Positions 25,801-36,376 of a stretch of DNA of 64,000 bases are shown here, piece by piece. The DNA is from Chrysopilus asiliformis (Eukaryota > Arthropoda > Insecta > Diptera > Rhagionidae). Made by a program: the position numbers and the translations under genes. The notes below the pieces were generated by a model that was not told the origin of the DNA, made no database searches, and was given only the letters and a program-made list of their open reading frames with translations. The stretch lies in contig OZ035964.1 of NCBI GenBank assembly GCA_964034945.1, positions 5,640,895-5,704,894 on the forward strand, given 5' to 3'. Numbering within the stretch: the first letter of the stretch is position 1; every line of letters starts with the position of its first letter.

Positions 25801-28800
25801 CAAAAATTTAAAAATGAAATTTTGAAAAAAAAAATACCACAAAATGTTGGGAAATGGTCATAAAATACAAAATTCCAATAAATTTCACCATTTCTGCCAA
25901 TATAAGCACATAAAATAATTGATTCTGGTTTTTCCATTGATTGCGAAATGGAATCGGCAAAAAAGGCACCGGAAGTAAATCATTTCTTGAAGGTTCCCCT
26001 AACCTTGGCTCGTCTCCTGCTTCTTCCCCTGATGTCCCGCCTGATCCTGTAAGGATTCGATTTAAAAAGAATAAGGGAGCCTAATTCGGTATTATTTTTG
26101 TGAAAATTGCAAATGATTTTACATAACCGGTCCATACATCAAAATGCAATCGGACCACTCCTTCTTCCGTCTCCCGTACAAATGGATTTTTTTAAATAAA
26201 AATTTTGTTTGCCTTCATATATTTAGAAGAGTATTTCACGATTAGCTCGCAGCAATTTTAGCTTTTCTTATGTTTTTAAGAAATCTTTAACAAAAATCGG
26301 CAACGGAACTTGAAATTTGTCGCTCTCATCTCCCCCACATATCGTAAAGACATTTTTGACCACCCCTGACCGTTTTTCGGTCAATATTTAAAGGATTTTG
26401 TTTATAATTTTGCGCAACAAAATATTTTAAACCTGAGGTGTATTTTAAACCGATTTCTTACTACCGTTTTTTCTAATTTTTCTACTACTTAAAGTTGATT
26501 CGCGATTGGAAAATATTTTTCTTAAGTTTTCAAGCCATTAGATGAAATTGAAAAAATTACAATATTTTTATTTTTTGTTGGAACTAAAAGAAAATGCCGT
26601 TTTCCGACACAGAAATATTTTTAAAAATTTTCCAATCATTTCCAAAAGACGTACTGTTTTAATTTTTCCCTTCCGCTAAAAGTTTCCCATTAATTTTAAT
26701 TTTTTTCTCAATGTTTTCATCAAAAAAATCTTTTTTTAATTAAAAACTTGACGTGACCACCTTTCGGTGGGTGGGTGGGTGGGTGGGTGGGTAGTTGGGG
26801 CACACGCTGCTTGATCGACAGGTGAGCATCAGTTGTGCGGTGGACACCTTGGTGTGTGGGTGCGTGTGTGGCTCAGCGGATGACATCATGTACCACGCTA
26901 GGAATTCCTACGTTCGGAAGTAGGGCATTCAAAGATGTTTTCTAGATAGGAAAATCTTTTACTGGATTTTAAAGGTCTTTTCTACATTGAAAACTTTGCC
27001 CTGAAATTTTAGAGGGCTCGAAAACCCAGTAATTCTGTTTCCAAGAATTTTTGAACATCTTTTTTACATGAAAAATGCTTTCTCTGGAATTCTGAAGACC
27101 TTTTTGAAGCTACAATTTTTAGCCTAAATTTTTTCAGATCTTTTCCATGAGGTAAATATTTTTTCTGAATTTTTGAAGGCATTTTATACACGGTGAAAAT
27201 TTTCTTGAATTTTTAAAGCCCTTTTCTAAGCGGTAAATTTTTTCCGCGAATTTTTACTCGCTTGTTCTGAGTAGGAAAAATATTTCCGAGACCTTTTCTA
27301 TACGGGAAATATTTTTCCCGAATTTTTACGGGATTGTTCTGAGTAGGAAAAATATTTCCAAGACCTTTTCTATACGGGAAATATTTTTCTCGAATTTTTA
27401 CGGGTTTGTTCTGAGTAGGAAAAATATTTTCGAGACCTTTTCTATCCGGGAAATATTTTTCTCGAATTTTTACTCGCTTGTTCTGAGTAGGAAAAATATT
27501 TCCGAGACCTTTTCTATACGGGAAATATTTTTCTCGAATTTTTACAAGATTGTTCTGAGTAGGAAAAATATTTCCGAGATCTTTTCTATCCGGGAAATAT
27601 TTTTCTCGAATTTTTACGGGATTGTTCTGAGTAGGAAAAATATTTCCGAGACCTTTTCTATACGGGAAATATTTTTCTCGAATTTTCACGGGATTGTTCT
27701 GAGTAGGAAAAATATTTCCGAGACCTTTTCTATACGGAAAATATTTTTTTCGAATTTTCACGGGATTGTTCTGAGTAGGAAAAATATTTCCGAGACCTTT
27801 TCTATACGGGAAATATTTTTCCCGAATTTTTATGGGATTGTTCTGAGTAGGAAAAATATTTCCGAGACCTTTTCTATCCGGGAAATATTTTTCTCGAATT
27901 TTTACGGGATTGTTCTGAGTAGGAAAAATATTTCCGAGACCTTTTCTATACGGGAAATATTTTTCTCGAATTTTTACGGGATTGTTCTGAGTAGGAAAAA
28001 TATTTCCGAGATCTTTTCTATCCGGGAAATATTTTTCTCGAATTTTTACGGGATTGTTCTGAGTAGGAAAAATATTTCCGAGACCTTTTCTATACGGGAA
28101 ATATTTTTCTCGAATTCTTAGAGGCTTGTTCTGAGTGGGAAAAATATTTCCGAGACCTTAAATTTCCATATACAGATTTTTATTGGTTTGAAAAATTCGA
28201 CTTTAGAACCTGTCTGTTGGTGGGGGGGTGAGTAGGTGGTGGGCGCACATGCTGGATGAGCGACAGGTGACCACCAGTTGTGCGGTGGAGACCTTGGTGT
28301 GTGGGTGCGTGTGTGGCTCAGCGGATGACGTCATGTACCGCGCTAGGAATTCCTACGTTCGGAAGTAGGGCATTCAAAGATGTTTTCTAGATAGGAAAAT
28401 CTTTTACTGGATTTTAAAGGTCTTTTCTACATGGAAAACTTTGTCCTGAAATTTTAGAGGGCTCGAAAACCCAGTAATTCTGTTTCCAAGAATTTTTGAA
28501 AATCTTTTTTACATGGAAAATACTTTCTCTGGAATTCTGAAGACCTTTTTGAAGCTACAATTTTTAGCCTAAATTTTTTCAGATCTTTTCCATGAGGTAA
28601 ATATTTTTTCTGAATTTTTGAAGGCATTTTATACACGGTGAAAATTTTCTTGAATTTTTGAAGCCCTTTTTTCCCACGCGGTAAAATTTTTTTCCCTGAA
28701 TTTTTATTGGCATTTTCTACACGGTGAAAATTTTCTTGAATTTTTAAAGCCCTCTCCTACGCGGTAAATTTTTTTCCCTGAATTTTTAGAGGCATTTTCT

Positions 28801-31800
28801 ACACGGTGAAAATTTTCTTGAATTTTTGAAGTCCTCTCCTACGCGGTAAATTTTTTTCCATGAATTTTAAGAGGCTTTTTCTACACTTTCTTGAATTTTT
28901 TTTCTTGAATTTTTTCTTGAATTTTTGAAGCCCTTTTTTCCCATTTTCTACACGGTGAAAATTTTCTTGAATTTTCGAAACCCTTTTCTACGCTGTTTTC
29001 CCCGAATTCTCTACACCCTTTGATGCTTGAAAACTTAAATTTCTCTGCTTTCCCGCTCCTGTCTACCGCATCGCGTCGCAAAGACTGTGCAAAAGCAGAC
29101 CTTGGCCACTAAATCTTGTCGTAGGATTCTGTCAAATGAAATCGAAAATCAAAATGAAATGAAAGTGAGTGAAGCCATAAGTAAACAAAAAAAAAAATAA
29201 AAACAAACGGAAGAAATCGTAAAAAACAGAAGCAGAAACTTCTCTCACATCAGATCAGAATTATGTCCGCTCAAGGTGTGCAGTGGGTGACGGATGATGT
29301 AACGCGGCTAACATAACGCAATGCGCGATCAGTTAAACATATTTTTTTTTAAATATCACTCGGTCTGGTGCCATGACTCCCACCCAAAAATCGTAATAAT
29401 AGCATAAAATTACAAATTTAGATATACACTTTTCTTTTACATTGACCGGCGCTTTTACGTGGCGGCGCGGCAGTGCGGAGAAAAGTCGCACAGAACCAAA
29501 AGGGATTCAGAAAGATGCGGAGATTTCGTTTGATGTGTTTTTGCAGAAATTCAGTTATACTTCAAATGCCAAAAGGATTTTTTTTAAATAAATTTTCAAA
29601 AATGTACACTCAGGATTTACAAAAAAAAAAACCCCCAACCATGTAGCCTAATTTGGTAAACAAAAAAAAACCCTCCGATCAGAGCACCATCTCTCGGTTC
29701 CGCTTAGAATTTTTCTACCTGTCCAAGTTTTTCAAACTTCAAAAATGGCCACAATTATAAAAAAAATTCAAGACGCGCGATGCACTCCACAGGTAGACCA
29801 AATAGATGGCCATAAATGGTCACAAAAAAAAATAATAAAAATAAAAATCTATAAGATATGAAATAAACTGCGATCGAATAACATCTGGTGGTTTTTCAAA
29901 GTCGCTTTTCAACAAAAATATGCTTTTCTGTTCTAATTTACTGGAAGTTAGTTTGATTTTTTACAATATTTACGATCATCTGTTCGATGCGCAAGCATTT
30001 GTTAATCAAAATTATGGTTTGTTGATAGAAAATTTTCAAGTAATTTTTATAGCAAGGTAAAACGCCTACTTGGCTGGCCGTAATTAAGAAAAACACACAA
30101 AAAAAAACACGTAGGTAAGAAGTAAGAAACAATCGTGTGCGGTTTTATGTGCGGTTATTTTTTTTTTTTTGATTATTTCCGATTTAAATTCGGTTAAAAT
30201 TGCAAGCAGAGCAAAATTTTTCTGATTTACTTTGGAGAAAATTTTTTTTCAATTTATTTAATGACAATAAAAACGCATTCTCAGCTATTGTTGAGGGGTT
30301 TTTCCAATTTCACAATTTTATATGCAGGCTATTTGCGGAAAACGTTTTCTAAATCACTTTTTTTTGCTTTTTTGAAATTTTAAAATTTGGCCCGAAAAAC
30401 AACGCTATGGACCTTTTTTGGGGTTTCTTCTATTGATCGGTTTTGAGATGTCAATTTTTCGTTGATTTTCTACACAAAAGTGCGATCCTTTCTGGAATTT
30501 ATACTCACAGGCTGGAATTTTCGCAATGCGATTTTACTATTGCAAGAAATCGTGTTAAAAACGATGATTTTGGTAACAGAAAATTTAGTCATACTGCTTC
30601 AGTTGGGTTTGAATTGGTCACCTACGAGGGTAGGTGGAAAAGTTTCGGGCCTACAGAAATTTGAATTCAAAAGATGCGGGAGGGAAGCCAGTGGAAACAG
30701 GGGGGGGGTGCAAATCATGAAGTTAGGAAAAAAAGGCGGGTGGAGGAAGGGAACAAGTCATGTCATAAAAGCCGCGAGAAGGAGGGCGGCGGGCAAGCCC
30801 TGTAAATACTTTCGATGCAGAAGCGTTTCGAATTTTTCTTCAGGTGATGCGTTTGATTCCTACGAGGGCGGAGCGAAAAGTTTTAAGCCTGCACTCAGAA
30901 AAATGGAGGCTAACTCGACGACCTACATACGGCATAATTGGCCTCGGGCAGACGCGCGTTCGCCTGCATGTGGGCAAGTAAAACTGAGTTGACCTGTGGT
31001 CGGAGAAATTCTGAAATTAAGCCACCAGCAGGTGAAGTAGGGCATTGGGAGCTGCACGAGTTGACCTTAGATAGGTTAACTTTGACCGCTAGCTGGCTTA
31101 CAGACACCTCTGTAAGGTCAGAGTTAACCTGAGAAAAAGTTGACCTGGACATTTTTCTGAGTGTGTCAAGAAAACCATCGGAATTCCGGCAAAATTTTCC
31201 CTGTACCCCAGAATATACGAACTCATATTTAAGCTAAATTGGTCGCGAGGTTTTTAAATGAAAGCCATCTGAAATCAATCGGTTGACTAATTTTCGGATT
31301 TCAACTCTGAGAGACTTTTCAATTTCAGGCCGCGATTTTGTTCGCCCCTTTCCATTGTCCGGAAATTTTTTCCGGAAACAGGAGTGGTATTCCGAAACTG
31401 GTCTCATTCGTTTGTTTCGAGTTAGAAGGAAAAGCGATATTCGCTATCTCTGTTTCGCCCTGTCATTTATTTTGGTCGAAACAGAGACAGCGAATACTAC
31501 TTTTTCTTCTAACTCAAAACAAGCGCTTGAAACAAATTACGGAATACCACTCCAGCTTTACGAAAATTCCCTCACAATTCGTTGAGTTTTTCCCTGTCAT
31601 GCCCGAAACTTTTGATTCAGCCCTCCATCCAGTAGCATTTCTAAGAAAACAAAATTGTAATCAAATCTGCTAAACGATGATGGAATACAGAAGTCCAACG
31701 GGAAGTTGAATTCGGTGCGGTGTTGTTTTATCGGCATTTGCACCAATCGCCCGAATATCGCATTATTACCTCTGCTCCCGTTTTCCTCTAAATACGTAAC

Positions 31801-32547
31801 AATTTTTGGAAGAAACATTAAAGCAAAAGAAGAAGAAATAAATAATAAAAAAAAAATAGAAAGAGCAACAAAAATTATTGTGACTCATGACGAAATGCTA
31901 AAAATAACCACAGACGATGTTGTTGCCATCAAAACGTAAACTTTTGTTGTCAGAATGGATGGAAAGAAAATCTCTCAAACTTGAAATCTTGCCATCATAA
32001 AAATGTAAGAAAATCACACACACCTTGGCTAGGCGGTAAAATAAATCATCGAGTGTGACACAAAAAGGTGTTAAAAACGGAAAACTTTGATTAGAGTTTC
32101 GCCGTTTTCCATTAGAAAAGTTTTCCTGATGACGGAAGGTGCGGAAGGGAAATGTGACGTTCGTCACCGCTGTTGACATTTAAAGGCAATGGGAAATAAA
32201 CAAATGTCGCCAGAATCTCGTTGTGGATTTGTTTTTATTGGTTTTCTCAACCAAATTGACTTTATTTCGTCCGCTGGACCAAATATTCACACTTTCAACT
32301 GTAGATTTTCAAAGTAAACAGTCATACGGTCGTAAATCCTGTGTCACGATTAGTAAAAATGGACCGTATGTCAATATCCCGACGGCGCGCAATTTCACAA
32401 AGGCTGAAAATCGATTTACAGCCTTATGACTTTTTCACCGAATATCCTGTCAAGGGGGCAAAAAATAGTAGTAGATATCCTTGCTCTTACCTGTTGGGCG
32501 ACAGGCTCCAAAATACTCTCGATTGTTTTCGTGTGAAACACAGGCAT
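19893..32547 (-). CDS. Vinc: Vinculin, 6 exons, complete
   Basis: On the minus strand, exons 32547-32491, 24674-22584, 22353-22260, 21600-21476, 21385-20987 and 20000-19893 join to an intact frame of 957 residues. Vinculin links talin and catenins to actin at integrin and cadherin adhesions. The 19-residue first exon ([19 protein letters not shown]) is the canonical vinculin N-terminus. Exon 2 supplies the helical-bundle head (residues 20-716). Exons 3-4 encode the linker, with a Pro-rich segment near 748-775 ([14 protein letters not shown]). Exons 5-6 encode the tail, with [34 protein letters not shown] and the C-terminal WVRRQPWYQ. The length matches insect vinculins. Intron 1 is 7.8 kb and repeat-filled, while the head is one 2.1-kb exon. 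All junctions are GT-AG. An upstream non-coding exon is possible but was not identified. Confidence 0.96.
20107..20850. repeat. ~163-bp tandem repeat, ~4 copies, vinculin intron 5
   Basis: The phrase CTCTAGAGTGGTTTTTGGGA (or its CTTTAGAGTGG variant) recurs near 20228, 20391, 20554 and 20715, each preceded by CCACTAAACCCAAAAT and followed by TCGTCTCGAATTTC and AAAATGCTTCAAAACCACC. A diverged trace lies near 18.05-18.13 kb. Confidence 0.8.
21684..21835. mobile_element. Foldback MITE, AAAGCCCAAT termini
   Basis: The left arm AAAGCCCAATTCAGACTAAC and inner CTCGACCAATGAG mirror CTCATTGGTCGAG and GTTAGTCTAATTTGGGCTTT. About 150 bp, in vinculin intron 3, abutting the next element. Confidence 0.7.
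21833..21976. mobile_element. MITE, TAGTCGTGTCG family copy 1
   Basis: Inverted ends TTACACTCCAATTCTGATAG and CTATCAGAATCGGGGTGTAA enclose GTCGTGTCGTTTTCGAC and AAACACGTAAAACGAC arms. Related copies at 42.45 and 58.10 kb. Confidence 0.7.
22060..22215. repeat. Imperfect inverted repeat in vinculin intron 2
   Basis: GGCTACCTTTGCTGCTCGGC with ACGAAGAAAACTG is approximately mirrored by CAGTTTTTTTTTCGTGCTGC and GCAACGAAAGTCGCC. Divergence is high, so this is a tentative old MITE. Confidence 0.35.
24720..24930 (+). repeat. F2 dispersed repeat, short copy
   Basis: ACTCTATATGATATATAGAA, GCATCGAACCAATCGTCGG and GAACGGGCCACATCAGATCA match the F2 copies at 5.5 and 54.8 kb, but the TCTG tract is absent. 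It starts about 50 bp from vinculin exon 2 inside intron 1. Confidence 0.6.
24930..25840 (+). mobile_element. Foldback-type element, copy 1 (partial), vinculin intron 1
   Basis: An arm (CCTTGAAGGATTCGATTTAA ... ACGGACAACGGATTCTTAAT) leads into a core with ATCGATATCCGGTGTCCTTT and its inverse ACACCGGATATCGATTC, then TTGGCCTATCGACTTGC. The core matches 35.05-35.5 kb in reverse orientation. A further arm-like fragment in the same orientation is at 25.99-26.10 kb. No transposase frame. Confidence 0.6.
26090..26350 (+). repeat. F2 dispersed repeat fragment
   Basis: GATTTTACATAACCGGTCCA, CAATCGGACCACTCCTTC and TACAAATGGATTTTTTTAAA match the 3' part of F2. Confidence 0.55.
26400..27225. repeat. Dispersed repeat, upstream member of a flanking duplication
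   Basis: The segment from about 26795 (GTTGTGCGGTGGACACCTTG, GGAATTCCTACGTTCGGAAG, GATGTTTTCTAGATAGGAAA) to 27225 recurs almost unchanged at about 28270-28665. The earlier part matches 8.7-9.0 kb. A run of six GGGT units at about 26766-26791 is G-quadruplex-capable. Confidence 0.75.
27226..28160. repeat. ~72-bp satellite array, ~13 copies, vinculin intron 1
   Basis: Each unit reads GAGTAGGAAAAATATTTCCG then AGACCTTTTCTATACGGGAA and ATATTTTTCTCGAATTTTTA. Because 72 is a multiple of three, a 182-codon minus-strand frame stays open across it; that is not a gene. Its reverse complement shares GGTCTCGGAAATATTTTTCC with the GlcT intron array. Confidence 0.9.
28230..29050. repeat. Dispersed repeat, downstream member of the duplication, then ~80-bp AT-rich repeats
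   Basis: It repeats the 26.8-27.2 kb block, followed by several copies of a CACGGTGAAAATTTTCTTGA / TTTTTGAAGCCC / ACGCGGTAAATTTTTTTCC unit at about 28630-28990. Confidence 0.75.
29051..30890. other. Vinculin intron 1 interval without recognised feature
   Basis: AT-rich sequence with a G-rich stretch at 30660-30870. The direct phrase CCTACGAGGG occurs at about 30623 and 30860, suggesting an old duplication. No coding exon or RNA recognised. Confidence 0.35.
30892..31163. mobile_element. MITE, CACTCAGAAAAATG TIRs, ~272 bp
   Basis: The left end CACTCAGAAAAATG is mirrored by CATTTTTCTGAGTG at the right end. Inside are repeated GTTGACCT/AGGTTAAC motifs in both orientations. No coding content. 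Confidence 0.65.
31379..31555. mobile_element. Palindromic MITE, CAGGAGTGG family, ~177-bp copy
   Basis: CAGGAGTGGTATTCCG and GGAATACCACTCCAG are inverted ends of a near-complete palindrome containing GTTTGTTTCGAGTTAGAAG and its inverse. It matches 55.08 kb closely. Confidence 0.75.
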
Positions 32548-33326
32548 TTCTCTGGCTAGATTTTCACAAAAACAATAAACTTATTCAAACAAAACGCCTC
32601 AAAATGAATGAATCGACGAAAATAAAATTCAAAAAAAAAAATTCAAATGTCCATCTATGGATTTTATTTTAATTAAAAAGAAAACTGTCTTAATTGATGA
32701 ATGAAAACATCTAAAAGAATGAAGCAAAACACTTAAACACTAAATAACACCCGATTCTAATTTAAATCAATCGAAATTACAACATTTTTTCCCCCCCGAA
32801 ATTACAAATTGAATTTCGAATGGAAAATAACAACAACAACAACAACAGCAGCAACAACTAGAAAGAGACCCTAAACAAATTTATTAAAATTTGGCCAATA
32901 TAAATTTATAAAAGCTTTTTTTTTTGTAATAAATCTTTTCAAATCAACAAAAAAATAATTAAATTTTGAAAGAATTGCCCGTACAGAGACGCGACAAAAA
33001 AATGACGACAGAACCGAATCAGCTCCCGTCTGTAAATGCTGTCGAATTGCTAGCCGAAGAGAATAAAACCCGATTCGATTGTCCGACTCTGAGAGAAATG
33101 TGTGGAAAGGGTTGGGACTTTCTCGGAATAAACGGTAGATCTGCCCGACATTTCAAAAGTTTTTAATATTCTACTACTCTACACACTCAATCTACTGCCA
33201 TTTCCTATTAGCAAGAGATCACTTCAAAATCAGATGTTTTTATAATCTGAATACTAAAAAATACTAACAAATTAAATCGAATTGCTGACGATACCATAAT
33301 GTCGAATTTTAATGCTTTGTTTAGCA
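32548..33326. other. Upstream of vinculin; (CAA)n microsatellite
   Basis: A short CAA/CAG run sits at 32829-32860. The region may hold the vinculin promoter or a 5' untranslated exon, but no core promoter motif or splice pair could be assigned. Confidence 0.35.
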
Positions 33327-33994
33327 TTAGAATTTGGATCCGCCTGAAAGTGCGAGTAGAACAAAAGCCTATAGGAAAACAAAATTCAGTTGGTTATACA
33401 TAAGGTGGCCTATAGTAAGGCGTGGTCTGTGCTTTTCTTTAAAGTTTTTTCTCTTCGGAAAATGGTTTTGAAAAATTAACAAACATAAAACAAATTCCAG
33501 CATTGGGATTCACTTTACGTTCCCCTTTTCCTCCTCCCTTACTCGAGCTACTTTTCAGTAGATTTATGTTAGAGCTCGACAAACATCTGTGCCAAATTTG
33601 AGACCGATCGGTTCGGCAATTTCCCCACGAAAGAGTAAAATGTAGGAAAAACAAAGCTTAAGATTTCTTACCCCCTCCCCTTACTCCTCCCACCTTCCTG
33701 GCTACTTTTAAATGGGTTTATGTTAGAGATGGACCCCCGATGATTATCTATGTCGAATTTCAGGCCAATCGGTTTAGTAGTTTCCCCGCGAAAGAGTAAC
33801 ATAGTACAAAAAGTAAGTTTCGGATTAACTTTTACCCCTCCCCTTGCAACCCCCACCGCTCAGGCTAGTTTCCAATATGTCTATGCTGGAACCAGGCCTA
33901 TAGCGAATATCCATGTAAAATTTCACGTCAATCGGTTCAGCCGTTTCACGTGAAAGAGGAACAGCAGACACCGACTCATTTGCGTATATTAGTA
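33327..33994 (-). mobile_element. Helitron-like non-autonomous element
   Basis: On the minus strand it runs from TACTAATATACGCAAATGAG through GGTGTCTGCTGTTCCTCTTT and four rounds of a CCGATTGG-CTGAAATT / AACATA-ACCCATT-AAAGTAGCC motif to TCCAAATTCTAA followed by T. The 5' and 3' portions match 62331-62702. The usual initial TCA is missing at the junction with the next element. Confidence 0.6.
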
Positions 33995-34240
33995 CTAGCT
34001 TGCATACCCCCGGTGGCGCGTTAAAGTTTTTTTTGTATAAGTTTCATATAAAAAAATCTTATCCTTGCAGAACTTTTCATTTCGAATTAGTCCAACACCG
34101 GATTCGTGATCAGCGATCCGGAAAACACCCTTATGCAAAAATTGGCCGGGGAAAACGGGAAAGGATATTTCGGTTATCCTTACAGGACCTTCCTGCCAAC
34201 AAAATGATTCGCTCCTATCGTCACAGAACTCAAATTTTCT
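33995..34240 (-). mobile_element. Helitron-like 3' end, adjoining copy
   Basis: The minus strand ends GGGTATGCAAGCTAG directly against the preceding element, matching the 3' end of 54296-54823. Upstream sequence (AACTTTAACGCGCCACCGG) is typical of this terminus. Its 5' limit is not clear. Confidence 0.45.
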
Positions 34241-34755
34241 AAATTCAAAAATACGAAATGTTATTGAAATCTTCCTAATTCGAAGACTGTATTAAAATCT
34301 ATGAATTTGTATATTATTCTATTTATATGTTCAAAAAAGCTTGAATATAAAAATCTACTACCCATTTTTTGTGAATATGCTAAGTTTTGGACATTCTAAA
34401 GTTTCAACCCTGGCACATAGCCAGGTAGCATATCCCGCGTGCCCGCCACCTCCTAAAGATTTCCTTCAAAAGCGAATTGGCAAGAGTTTTAACGACTTGA
34501 AGCACGTTCACGAACGATAAATTTGCTTCAGCCATGCCATTTGTTTGGGCGATGAGAGACGTTTGAAGGCGTCATTACACCATCGTTTGGGTAGAAAATC
34601 CACTGAATAACAGATGCTCCGGTTTTGTTTTCAACCGAATCAAAAATCCTTGAACTATTTTCACTTGCGTGAATCAATATTATGTTTTCTATCACAAAAA
34701 CATTTGCTATACTATGCCGAAATCCCGGTTTTTACCGCCCCCCCCCCCCCCCCCC

Positions 34756-35770
34756 ATTCCTCATGGCCCGTCTCCTGCTCCTTCTGCTAATATCCCGCCT
34801 AATTCTGTAAGGTTTCGATTTAAAAGAAAAAACGAAATCCTTATTCGGTGTCCTTTTTGTAAAAATTAAATTTTTCTTGAGCATCTTCCTCCCCCTACAC
34901 CCCCCCCCCCCACACCATTCGTGATATCGAAAAACGGACAACGGATTCTTAATGAGAGGCCCGAAAAAACCCCCTATGCCCAACATTTTGTAATAATTTT
35001 GTTTTTAAATTTTATTTTGTAAATTTTTGAAATTTTTCAAAAAAATCTCAAGAAAATTTCAACTCTCAAGAAAAAAATGTTTTTCAAAAAAAAGTACTTC
35101 GGTTTCAGGAAAACCAAAAACCACACATCCTTTAGGATCCTTTTATCTATCAAAAACAATTTTCAGCAAGTCGATAGGCCAAAAATTAAGCGAGGGACAA
35201 AGAGTTTTCCAAATGTCGGATCCTTAAAAATTGAATTCTTTTTTCTCGGAAACGGCTAAAAGGATTTTGCTGAAATTCGGAATCTTAGAGTTTTCGGGGA
35301 CTAGGAATCGATATCCGGTGTCCTTTTTGAGGAAAAAAGGATTTCTCAAGGACCTCGTCCTTGTACCGCCCAAACCGCACCGCCCCCCTCAAAAAGGATA
35401 CCGGATATCGATTCTCCGTCCCCGATAACCTCTAAGTTCTGAATTTCAGGCCGATCGGAGGACTTGAATTTTTCGTCCTTAAAAAAAGTGAAGGGGTCCC
35501 CCTTGCGATTTTTTCAAAATTTTGAAATGTCTCGGATTTTGCTGAAATTTGGTATAGGGGGGTTTTTATGGCCTCTGATTAAGAATCCGTTGTCCGTTTT
35601 CCGATATCACTAATGGTTTGGGCGGTGTAGGGGGAGGACGAACCTCAAGAAAAATTTATTTTTTACAAAAACGACAAGGAAGTGGCTCCCCCTTTTTTCC
35701 TTTTAAATCGAATCCTTACAGGATTAGGCAGTACATTAGCAGAAAAAGCATAACGCGGGGCAAGGGGTGG
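34756..35770. mobile_element. Foldback-type element, copy 2, with ~220-bp inverted arms
   Basis: The left arm (CTTCTGCTAATATCCCGCCT, TTTAAAAGAAAAAACG, ACGGACAACGGATTCTTAAT) is repeated inverted at 35520-35770. Between them is the core seen in reverse orientation at 25.3-25.84 kb, with paired CGATATCCGGTGTCC and GGATACCGGATATCG. No transposase frame was found. A poly-C run (34738-34755) abuts the left arm. Confidence 0.65.
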
Positions 35771-36334
35771 GATGGAAGGCTAAAAAGCTTTTAATTTTAG
35801 GATGTAGTAGACCTTGACAAGTAAAAATGTTCGCATACGGCGTATTTTTATGTAAATTTTCTGCATATGGCCGCTCTTTCTGAAATTCTTTTTTCCTGCG
35901 GCAGATTTTTTGAATTCTTCCCCATAGAACCTATTTTATTATCAAAAAATTGGAATTTCAAATTTCAATTTTGTCAAAAAATCGCAAATATTCAGAATAA
36001 AATCGCAATTTCTCAATATTTCTTTTTGAATTTTTCTGCAAATATTCAGAATAAAAAAGGAATTTAAGGCGTTTTACCCTAATAAACGATTTACCTTAAT
36101 AAATGATTTTACCTGCCCAAAAGCAAAAACAGGTAAACTTTTATTTTGAACAGTGTTTCAAATCGTGAAACTCTTTTTCTAAGAAAAATTTCGACTGCAG
36201 CCAGGCGTAAAAAGTGTGGTCGAAAATTGAGTACACCACCATATGAACTGTTTTTTAAAATGTTTTTTATCGAATTTTTTTTGCACTCAACGAAAGAAGA
36301 ATTTTCACTTTGATTTCATTGAAATCGAACGACA

Positions 36335-36376
36335 CTTACCGAAAAGTATGCAAAAAATTGCATACTTTTCGGTAAG
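36335..36376. repeat. Perfect 19-bp hairpin with 4-nt loop
   Basis: CTTACCGAAAAGTATGCAA, AAAA, then TTGCATACTTTTCGGTAAG. Arms match exactly. No surrounding gene; 35771-37040 otherwise shows no feature. Confidence 0.7.

Noticed and set aside
26766..26791. (GGGT)n as telomeric repeat
   Set aside because: Only about six GGGT units within a dispersed repeat; insect telomere repeats are different and arrays are longer.
27213..27761. 182-codon minus-strand open frame with repeated [25 protein letters not shown] motif
   Set aside because: It is the translation of the ~72-bp satellite; 72 is divisible by three, so any stop-free unit stays open.
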